Source: CAZJYI01 sp964550025 (lineage in GTDB: Bacteria; Verrucomicrobiota; Kiritimatiellia; UBA8416; CAYOBW01). From it: a stretch of DNA of 45,447 bases. Positions within the stretch are counted from its first letter, which is position 1. The number at the start of each line of letters is the position of its first letter. The stretch is taken from assembly GCA_964550025.1 (NCBI GenBank), contig CAZJYI010000092.1:1-45447 (forward strand), in the 5' to 3' direction. The position numbers and the translations under genes are program-made. The notes beneath the pieces are model-generated. The model was given only the letters and a program-made list of their open reading frames with translations. It had not been told where the DNA came from and did no database searches. Positions 24,681 to 33,100 of the stretch are shown in pieces.

Positions 24681-27485
24681 CTACACGCCCGATCTTCTTA
24701 CCTCCATGGTCTCGCCCGGTTGTGTTCTGAATACAAACCGCCGGCCGGACAAGACCTCCGCTACTCTGCCACTTCGCAAGAGCCTCGCATTTTCACCCGG
24801 CCAGGGATTGACCAGCGTGCAGTCGCGCCCGCGCTCGCTATGGATCGTGACCTGCTGCACCTCGCCACCCTTCAGTTCACTCGAAACCAGGAAGGCGCCC
24901 CAACAACGGATGTTGACGAAACGAGCGTCCCTGCCCTTCGGCCACACCGGGAAGAGACGGATGACACCCTTGTGCCCCATACAGAGCATCTCGTTGACGG
25001 TGTTGTGAACGGTACTGAAGTTCTCGATGCCGTGCGGGTTGCCGGCCTGGAACCCGTTGGGATACGTATGCTCCGAGTAGCGCACCAACTGCTTGAGAAT
25101 CTCGTCCGGACTGTAACCAATGCGCACAGCAGCGGGGAAGAAGCTGTTTGAGCCGTTCTTGTCGATCCAGCGCTGCATGACCTCAATCGTGTTGCGGGCG
25201 ACCTGCCGCAGTTCAGGGTCGCTGTCCAGGTGAATTTGTCCGGCGGGGTAGACCTGCTGAATGCCGAGCGTGTTGTCGCGCCACCAGGCAGTGCCCTTTT
25301 CCGTATAGCGGAAGACCGTCTTGCCCTTGATCTCCTGGGTGGTGTATCCGCTGAGATGCTCAAGCATGTGCTCCCATTTCGCCCTGCGATCGGCATCGCG
25401 ATTCAGTGCCTTACTCATATCAAGCGCGAGGAGGAGCGCATTCCGGCTCAGTCCGATTGACACGCAGGAGTTGAGATCCTGGCCGGACCCTTCATGGACG
25501 GAATCTCTGTCGATAATGTAACGACCAGCCTTGCCGTCACGCGGCCTGTCAAGAGCTTCCCAGGTCATGTAGTTCTCCCAGAACGTCGCCGTCGACAGGA
25601 GAAGCGGGTAAAGCTTCCGGGCGTACCCATGGTCGTACGTCGTGTACCAGCGGGATGCCACGTTCACGAGAGCATAGGATCCGTTGGTACGCTGACCACA
25701 GAAGAGCCCCCTGTTCTCACAGGACGTGGGGCCCCAGGAGACGTAATGCGAGTCATAAGTCGTCTCTATGCCCCTGGGGCCTATCCCGACCGGGAACATG
25801 GCGCCCTCGTAGCCGAAGATCTCTTTGCAGTGCCACCTGGCCCGTTCCAGGAACTCCAGAATCGGCGTGTCGTGCGGATCGGCCTGCTCCAGCCGGTTGG
25901 CCCTGGCCAACCCGTAGAACGGGGCCTGGTGGTTGTAGTTCAGGTGATAGTCCCCCGCCCACAGCGGCTTGTCCCCTGTTGCCCATCCGAAGATGGCGGG
26001 CGGAAAACCCAAATTGCGTGAGATGCTCCCCAAACCGTACAGCGAACGATAGTACTGATGTTCAATGACAGGATTGTCGATGTCCACATACGACTTTGCC
26101 CAGTAGTTCGCCCACCACCCAAGGTGAGCCCGGCGTACCTTGGAGAGCTTTACTGCATCAACGGCCACAATGGCCGCCTTGACGGCCTCGACATAGTCCT
26201 CGCTCCTGAAAACGCTGTCCATCGCCAACACGATGGTCACGGGTTCACCCGGACGCAGTGTGAATGTGCCCATGGCCGGCGCGGGCTTGCCACTCTGCCT
26301 GGCAGCAACCTCGCCATCGATATACACAACCATGGCCGAGCCATCATAGGATGCCACCACATCATACCATGTGCGGGTCTTGAGAACCGGAGTGTGAACG
26401 TGATTTCCGTTGATGCTGAACCTGAGCTTGCCGCTGGACAGGCCGAGGCTGACGCCACGGTTCCACTCGCCGCAGCTCAGGACGTAGTTCGCCACCTCGT
26501 CGATGGAGTCGAAGTTAAGCCTGCACGCAACCGTTACGGGGGAAACCGGCATGGCAACCGAACCGAGATTGACGAATCCGTCACCTTCAAATAGCAGGGC
26601 TCCGTCCTCTGACTCAACCGACGAGGCACCGTCGGGCACAGTACGCGTGTCGATGGCCAGCAGCGGTGTGGCCGTCTTGACCGTTTGCGGCGTCAGGGCC
26701 TGTTCATAGACCTTCAGCTCGCCCAGGCGCCCCTTCAGCCCCCAACGGCCGCGCCCATGCTGTTCCCGGCCAAGCTGAACATTGAACGTCTGTTTGGTCG
26801 CCGGCTTGGCGTCTTCCTGAAATGCGGCAACCCCCTTCGCTCCCAGCAACTTGAAAGCCGCCGAGCATCCACTGGGAAGATCGACGTTATCCACGAATGC
26901 CCGCTTTCCCCAGCACCCCGGGATCCCCGGCAGCCTGCCTGCACGGGTGTCCGAGCCACGTCCCGAATAGGCATGCAACACCGCCGTGACGTCAACGGGC
27001 TTGCCCTGGGACTGCATTTCGAGAACGAACAGATTCTCCGTAGCCGCCACGTAGCTTCTCATCTTTACCGAGACATCCTTCGACTGGAACGTCCCATGCG
27101 TGGTTGCCGTGTAGAGATCCTGAACGACGCTGTAGCTTGCGTCCTGAAGCGCGGGCACGTTGAGCCCAAGCCTTCCGAAGGGCACGGGGCTGGAGTGCCC
27201 ATACTTGTGCTTAAGCCGCCACATATCGTTCTTGTGAAGATAGAACCACTGTTGTTTCGGGGCACCGCCAATGGCAATCCCCATATCGCCATTACCCAGT
27301 ACGGGGCCGTCAACCGCATGGCTGGCCGGTGTGCGCCGCGGGACAGCGTCGAAAACGTTCTTATATTGAGAGACGATCGCTTTACTTTCGGTGATCTCCC
27401 GTTCAGCGCCAACAACAGCGCGGGCATGGCAACCCAAACTGCACAGTAGAATGGTCGTCGCAGCTATCCTTGTTGATATGCCCAT
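24681..27485 (-). CDS. Secreted GH95-like glycosidase with inserted, apparently permuted LamG domain
   Basis: The 934-residue protein has a signal peptide (about 1-26), the GH95-type N-domain (VDGPVLGNGDMGIAIGG), a LamG-like insert at about 238-400, the (alpha/alpha)6 barrel with DYHLNYNH (N516, N518) and SVHEGSG (E665), and a C-terminal beta domain (LVNPWPG). The N-x-N pair and the glutamate match the GH95 catalytic layout of AfcA, so an alpha-fucosidase or related exo-glycosidase is likely, but the exact sugar is not proven. AGGAGAAGG lies close before the ATG. It is the unfused relative of the 14204 gene and stands alone behind its own copy of the operator. Confidence 0.88.
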   Translation of the reverse strand: MGISTRIAATTILLCSLGCHARAVVGAEREITESKAIVSQYKNVFDAVPRRTPASHAVDGPVLGNGDMGIAIGGAPKQQWFYLHKNDMWRLKHKYGHSSPVPFGRLGLNVPALQDASYSVVQDLYTATTHGTFQSKDVSVKMRSYVAATENLFVLEMQSQGKPVDVTAVLHAYSGRGSDTRAGRLPGIPGCWGKRAFVDNVDLPSGCSAAFKLLGAKGVAAFQEDAKPATKQTFNVQLGREQHGRGRWGLKGRLGELKVYEQALTPQTVKTATPLLAIDTRTVPDGASSVESEDGALLFEGDGFVNLGSVAMPVSPVTVACRLNFDSIDEVANYVLSCGEWNRGVSLGLSSGKLRFSINGNHVHTPVLKTRTWYDVVASYDGSAMVVYIDGEVAARQSGKPAPAMGTFTLRPGEPVTIVLAMDSVFRSEDYVEAVKAAIVAVDAVKLSKVRRAHLGWWANYWAKSYVDIDNPVIEHQYYRSLYGLGSISRNLGFPPAIFGWATGDKPLWAGDYHLNYNHQAPFYGLARANRLEQADPHDTPILEFLERARWHCKEIFGYEGAMFPVGIGPRGIETTYDSHYVSWGPTSCENRGLFCGQRTNGSYALVNVASRWYTTYDHGYARKLYPLLLSTATFWENYMTWEALDRPRDGKAGRYIIDRDSVHEGSGQDLNSCVSIGLSRNALLLALDMSKALNRDADRRAKWEHMLEHLSGYTTQEIKGKTVFRYTEKGTAWWRDNTLGIQQVYPAGQIHLDSDPELRQVARNTIEVMQRWIDKNGSNSFFPAAVRIGYSPDEILKQLVRYSEHTYPNGFQAGNPHGIENFSTVHNTVNEMLCMGHKGVIRLFPVWPKGRDARFVNIRCWGAFLVSSELKGGEVQQVTIHSERGRDCTLVNPWPGENARLLRSGRVAEVLSGRRFVFRTQPGETMEVRRSGV

Positions 27486-27555
27486 TGCATCCTTCTCCTG
27501 TCTTCGATACCGGCAGCCTCCAAGTAGTAAACCATTCGGTCCGCCCGGCGAACAC

Positions 27556-27589
27556 CGACAATACGTTCTTAACAGACTACAATTCTTCC
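27556..27589 (-). promoter_or_regulatory. Shorter copy of the GH95 operator
   Basis: On the minus strand GGAAGAATTGTAGTCTGTT is followed by a reduced left half (ACGTATTGT) and TTGTCG. The half next to GGAAGAATTGTAG matches the 18200 copy closely; a 6-bp gap is needed to align the other half. As in the 18200 copy the motif runs into TTGTCGG, a candidate -35. I see no good -10. It lies about 70-105 bp before the start of the GH95-like gene at 27485. Confidence 0.55.
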
Positions 27590-27665
27590 CGGCAGCACCG
27601 CCGGAAGTCGTGCCGTTGTGCGTCGTCAGGCTTGTGGAGTCAGGTGGCCTCGGTGCAGCTATACG

Positions 27666-28724
27666 TCATTCATACACGCCGTATCTCTTGCCGGCGGCTA
27701 CGTAGGCCATGACGTTTTCGTAGGGCATCCCGTCGTGAATGCTGTGATCGGTCGACAGGATGTAGCCGCCGCCCGGTTTGCCAATACGCAAACACTCCTT
27801 CACTTCCTCTTCTACATCCGCCGGCGTGCCGGTGCTCATCGTATTCTTGTTGTCGACATTACCGACGGGGCAAAGCCGTCCGGCATACTTCCGCTTGACG
27901 GTTTCCAGGTCTCCGCCGGCGGCTCGTTCGACCGGGTGGAACCCATCGATACCGGTATCCACGAGATCATCCAAAACATCCCAGATCCTGCCGTCGTTGT
28001 GCATGAGCACCGGCTTGCCCAACTTCTTCAGCCCTTGAACCAGCTCGCGGAACGGCGGCACGAAGAACTGCCGCAGGAAGTCCGGCGATATCAGCAGGGC
28101 GGATGTGCCACCCCAGTCGTCCGAGATGCTGAAGACGTCTACTCCCCCCAGGTCGACTGCCCGTTGCGCGGTAGCCAGCGACCAGCGGGTGAAGGCGTCG
28201 CACATTTCGTGAACGAGCTCCGGATCGTCAAACATGGCGAGCGATACGGTCTCCAGGTCCATGAAGTACCAGTACATCATGGTGAACGGCCCCAGCAATC
28301 CGGCTTGAATCGCAATGTCATGCGGATTGGCCTGTATCGCCCCGCTGAGAATCTGAACCCGATGCGGTGCGTCAGGGGAAGGCAGGGAATAGGCTTCCCA
28401 GTCGGCCCGACTCTTGATCGGGACGTCTGTCTGGGACATGATTGGCCAGCCATTCTGAACGTAGGTTACACCCCATTCGTCCTGGTACACCGTGCCCGGG
28501 GGATGGGGTTCTTCTTCAAGACCGCAGAACCCGTTCACCGGGATCCACATGCAGTCAAGTCCCACCTCATGGGCCAACTTGATCTGACTGGGACCGTCGT
28601 AGACCGGCGAGGTGTAGCCGAGAACACGTTGCTGCAGTTTGGGACTGAACAGGTAATCGCCTATGGGGACACGGTCCGGTGTTCCGCCGGTCATCGCTGT
28701 GAGATATCGTTCGCGAGGCGTCAT
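27666..28724 (-). CDS. UROD-like protein (HxD type)
   Basis: The 352-residue protein starts MTPRERYLTAMTGGTPDRVP and ends with YENVMAYVAAGKRYG. At the zinc-motif position it has LMHNDGR (H242, D244), so the cysteine of methyltransferases is replaced by aspartate. FSISDDWG and GNVDNKNTM are typical of UROD-like superfamily members. It begins 2 bp after the stop of a miniature UROD gene and is the last gene of the operon that opens with the large GH38-like protein. Function unknown; cytoplasmic. Confidence 0.87.
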   Translation of the reverse strand: MTPRERYLTAMTGGTPDRVPIGDYLFSPKLQQRVLGYTSPVYDGPSQIKLAHEVGLDCMWIPVNGFCGLEEEPHPPGTVYQDEWGVTYVQNGWPIMSQTDVPIKSRADWEAYSLPSPDAPHRVQILSGAIQANPHDIAIQAGLLGPFTMMYWYFMDLETVSLAMFDDPELVHEMCDAFTRWSLATAQRAVDLGGVDVFSISDDWGGTSALLISPDFLRQFFVPPFRELVQGLKKLGKPVLMHNDGRIWDVLDDLVDTGIDGFHPVERAAGGDLETVKRKYAGRLCPVGNVDNKNTMSTGTPADVEEEVKECLRIGKPGGGYILSTDHSIHDGMPYENVMAYVAAGKRYGVYE

Positions 28725-28726
28725 GG

Positions 28727-28921
28727 CTATTCCCTCCCGTAGCTCTTAAACGTCTCATACATAGCCCGAATATTCTCCAGCGGCACATCCACCAGGATCT
28801 CGTCCAACGCCTCCCCGTATTTGATCTGCGCAGCCGGCAGAATGGCATGCGAGATGGGCGGGTGATCGTATCCTCCAAAAGCAATCGCCTTCTTCACTCG
28901 TTCTCGACTGTTCACGGTCAT
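28727..28921 (-). pseudogene. Miniature UROD-like gene: N-terminus joined directly to C-terminus
   Basis: The 64 codons keep a normal UROD-like start (MTVNSRERVKKAIAFGGYDH, then LPAAQIKYGEALDEIL) and pass without a frame break into a normal C-terminal end (VDVPLENIRAMYETFKSYG). About 270 residues of barrel are missing. The frame is open, spacing is tight on both sides (28 bp before, 2 bp after), and codon use is normal. It is either a recent in-frame deletion remnant or a retained small protein. The first is more likely, since no barrel can form. Confidence 0.65.
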
Positions 28922-28949
28922 GTTCTCCGTTTGGATGTCCAAAGGCACG

Positions 28950-30086
28950 TCAGTTGTAGCAGCCGAACTCATCGACGAGCTCGCGCACACGGCGCACACG
29001 GGACTCCAGGCCGTCGGGCGGAACCTGGTCGGCTACGCCGAGTACGTAGCGTGGCTCCGATGACATGACCTCGAGCACCTGCCTGACATGCCGCTCGAAG
29101 TCCTCGTCACTAACCTTGTCCGTGAAGTGAACGCCGGGAATGCCACCCCAGAGAATGGTGTCGGTCTCCCCGACCCAGTCCGCCCAGTCTTCTACCGCAA
29201 GGTCGCCCACGGGCGCGGGTGTGAGGGCCTCCAGGAAGGACAGACCAACGTGCGCCTCCTCACGCATCAGCCCTTTCAGCGTACCGTCAAGGTGAATGCA
29301 TGAGAACTTGCCCGCCGCCTTGATGGCCGCGGCCCACTCCTGTTGGTAGTCCTTCATATACAGATCAAAGAAGTGCGGACCGACGCTTTCTGATGAGAGG
29401 TTCTCAGGAATCATCAGTACCTCAACCGGACTCTCGACGGAGAGTCGCGCGGCACGGTCGTGGGACTCCCTGAGGCTATCGATCGTCGCCGCCAACTCAT
29501 CCGGCGCGTCCATGAATATCTCCGTCACGGCCATGATGCCGGCATCGAGCGCCACCAACTGCATGAACGGGCTCTTCGGGAGATACGCCAGGAGAACGCC
29601 CATGTCGCCGATCTGCTCCTTGCGCACCTCGGCAAAGGCATAGTCCGGTTCGTAGCGGGTGTTTTCCAGCACGAATCGATATGCCGGCAGGTCGGCGGGT
29701 GATTTCACGAAGTGCTCTGTGGGCCCCTCCGTGAACGAGTCCGGAATCCAGGTCCAGCATTCCTGCAGGGCTCCATGCGGTGTTTCGATCCGCCGCATTC
29801 GCGCGTGGCCGTCGTGCCAGTCCTTGACTTCGCAGTTCTCGATGATGGTCTTGAAGGGGAAGAAGCCCTGGAGATAGAAGCCCACGCCAAGGTCACGGTG
29901 CCAATCGATATAGGCCCCGGAGGCCTTGAAGTCCTCCGGTTTCTGCCCACGCCCGACCAGAGCCGTGGCCCAGTAGTCCAGGTCTCCGAACCACGGCACC
30001 TGGTCTGGTTGCCTACCGTTCAGTATCGCCAGAAGCCGTTCCCGTTCCGTCACGGTGCTCTCATCCTTCCTGCGAGCCGGGTTCAT
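28950..30086 (-). CDS. UROD-like protein, divergent (HxD type)
   Basis: The core begins TERERLLAILNGRQPDQVPW and ends SRVRRVRELVDEFG. At the zinc-motif position it has CIHLDG (H265, D267). ENLSSESVGPHFFDLYMKDY is typical of UROD-like proteins. The start is uncertain: ATG 30086 has GAGGTG 6-8 bases upstream and is used here; GTG at 30053 gives the canonical short N-terminus; and ATG 30134 would overlap the previous gene by 14 bp. It directly follows the large GH38-like gene on the same strand. Cytoplasmic, substrate unknown. Confidence 0.85.
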   Translation of the reverse strand: MNPARRKDESTVTERERLLAILNGRQPDQVPWFGDLDYWATALVGRGQKPEDFKASGAYIDWHRDLGVGFYLQGFFPFKTIIENCEVKDWHDGHARMRRIETPHGALQECWTWIPDSFTEGPTEHFVKSPADLPAYRFVLENTRYEPDYAFAEVRKEQIGDMGVLLAYLPKSPFMQLVALDAGIMAVTEIFMDAPDELAATIDSLRESHDRAARLSVESPVEVLMIPENLSSESVGPHFFDLYMKDYQQEWAAAIKAAGKFSCIHLDGTLKGLMREEAHVGLSFLEALTPAPVGDLAVEDWADWVGETDTILWGGIPGVHFTDKVSDEDFERHVRQVLEVMSSEPRYVLGVADQVPPDGLESRVRRVRELVDEFGCYN

Positions 30087-30120
30087 GGATGCACCTCGTA
30101 CCATGGTTGCCACATTCCCT

Positions 30121-33100
30121 TTACTCCAATTCACTCACGGACATGTCGTTCCCTGCCGCATCGACAAGGATCAATTCGCAGACACGCGCAATGCCGTCCA
30201 CAGTGGCGTTGTTTGAGCGCGGCAAGTTCGAGGCGGAGACGTAAATGCGAACGGCATCGGTCGTCAGCGGCTTCGCCCAGACGGCTTTGATATCCTTCTC
30301 CGTCGCGTTGCTGACATCCGCGACGGTTGTCCATGCCCCGTCCTTTCGGACCTGCACCTGAAGGGCTTTCTGCAGCGGAATGATGGGTCGGTGGTCGCCT
30401 ATGATCTTCACTCCCGTGAGCGGAATGGCCTTGCCATCGGGAAACTCAACGGCGAGCCAGGTGTCACGAGGCGCGTCTTTCGTGCCGCCGCCGTAAGGCG
30501 CGGAGACCCAGGCCTTGTAAGGATCCGGGTCTCCGTCGATGGCCCGTACGGCACCGTATCCGAAGGTATGCACCGACTGCGCGCTGGCCTTCGATCGGAT
30601 GGGCTGCCCTTTCGTACGGGTCGTCGCTTCGTCGGAGAACTCTCCGCGCTGACCGGCCGCGTCCACCGCGCAGACTTTGTAGAAGTAGTCCGTCCCCGGC
30701 ATCACGGAATGATCCTCGAACATGGCGTGATCGAAGTCCTTGACCGGATAAGGAATCGGGGTATGGCCATACTTCTTCGACCCCCTGACGACATCATCGC
30801 TGTTGACTTGCCCAATCCGCGTTTCGGCATCCGGCACGAAGTCCGCAACCGTGGAACGGTGGACCTCATATCCTGCGATATCCGATTCGCATGATGTCCT
30901 GAACAGAAGGTTCACGAAGTTGTGCGCTGCGATCGGGCTCACCAGGATGGCGCGCAGCCCCTCTACCTTCATCGGCGCGAGATTTATCTCACTCGACGCG
31001 AGTGTCGTCACCCTGGCCGGCCGGCTCGGCGGCCCGGCATTGTTGTAGCGATCGACGGCAACGACGCGGTAATAGTAGGTCGTCTCCGGTTCGAGCGTCT
31101 TGCGGATCCACCCGCCATGGTTCAACGTCGGCTGGTCGACGAAGCGCAATGCCGCCACCTGGCCGATGAAATTCAGCTTCTCTGCCCTGCAGCTTTCTTC
31201 CGTGTCGCGGTAGATGTTGAAATGGCTGGTCCGGTCCGGGTCCATGCCGCTGGTCCAGTCTAGGGCCACCTGCATGTCGGCGGTCGGCGTCGCCCGAACC
31301 GCTGCCGGCGCGGGGATCGCCGAATCGGGATCGCGCGTGACGCGTATGGTTTTCACGCCGAAGGGCTTGATCGTGAAGGTGAAGGAACGGTCGTCTTTCA
31401 GCGCCAACGGGTCGCGGTCGTTCTCCACCAGGCTGGTCTCCGTCACCTGCGTAATACCGCGCATCATCGGCAAGGTAACGGTGGCCTCCGTGGCCTCCCC
31501 GGTGGTTTCCTGGAAGCGCAGGATGTAGCCCCGGCCGTTGGCCTCGGCCGGCTTGATCGTGCTGCAGGTCACGTTGGGTTTGTCCACCCGCATGAAGCTG
31601 CCCGACACCGGCAATGCGCCCCTGTGCTTCGCATCCGCGCGCCAGGCCACCAGGGGCTGGAGCACTTGCCGGCCGAACCGGTCTGCTCCACCCGTCTTCC
31701 AATCCCCGGTATGGCTCCTGAGCGCCCAACGGAAGTCTACAGGACCTTGCTGGTCCCATGCGATGTTCACGTCAAACATGTTGTTCATGAGGTAGAGGTA
31801 AAGCCGGCTGTTCTCCGGATAGTCCTGGGAACGATCAAACTTGAATTCCTGGCAGACCCAGAACATCGGAGAAGGGCGCGGCCACCCGTAGCACACCAGT
31901 GAACTCTCGATGGGGGAAACCGTGATGCCATACTTGTCGTTGGATACATCCGTGAAACTCCGGATCGTATAGTGCGCCGTGCAGCTACCTTCCACCTGCT
32001 GCTTGAAAGGCTCCACCACCGCACCGGGCAACTCGTGCCGCAGCGCAAAGTCCGGCACATTGAATGGAAGCGCTACGTACACGGCCTCCTTCTTCATATG
32101 GGAAGGGCTCTTATCGACAAAGAGCCCGAAGTCGATCCGCTTCAAGGCGTGGTAGAGAATCACAGTTTGGCGAATCTGCCTGGCGCCCTCGGCCTTGCCC
32201 TCGATCGTAACCACATCCGCAATGGGGCCGGACTGAATCGCAACATCCGCCTGCTCCATGCGGTACGTGGGTGCATTCTTGTACTGATACGACGGATCAT
32301 GCACGCGGCTTTCAAACCGCTGGTAGAGGTACTCGTTGAACCGATGCGGGGCATCCTGCTCCACAAGCTCTACGCCGATTTCTTTGTCGAGGAGGCCGCT
32401 GATCGCGCCGGTCCGGCGATCCACGTCCATGCGGTAAAAGTCGTTCTCCAGCGTGTAACCGGACGGACCTGGCTGACCCGTCTGATCCGACCGAGCCTCT
32501 TCCAGCCCGAACACCTTGTAACCGGTGGCAGGGATATCTTCGGCGACAAAGACAACCGTATTGCCCGGAAGCTGTTGGTGCTCTACCGGCTTGCCCGTGT
32601 CACTGTCGACCATCCGCATGCCGGGCGGAACATCCTCTGCCTTGCACTGGACAATGTCCGTACGCGTGCGCGGCAGCGGGTTGAAGACCACCAGGTTCCT
32701 GTCGCTTCCGCGGGTCAGGTCCTGCGAGAGGCGCTGTTGTGCATCTCGGCGAACTTGCTCATGGAACTCGTTAGCCTCCGCGACCATTTCGCGGTTCTCT
32801 TCCAGTTCGGTCTCGTACCAGCGCAGGTCTTCAGCCGAGGACTTGGGCATGTTCTTCGCATTGGTGTGCTCGTGGTACTGCATCAGGCGATTGTAGGCCT
32901 GGAAGAGGGCGGTCCATGTTGCGCCGCCGCCGGAGAGCACTTGTGCCATCGTGGCAAGTTTTTCCGTCGTGGGAAGCGCCTCACCCGCAACCCGGGCTTT
33001 GCCGAGAAGCTTGGCGTCGGAAGCGTCCATGTCGCTCCACTGGTTGTTGATGTCCAGCGCCACGGTCTTCAGTTCGTGCCCTTGCTTCAGCTCAGCTCTG

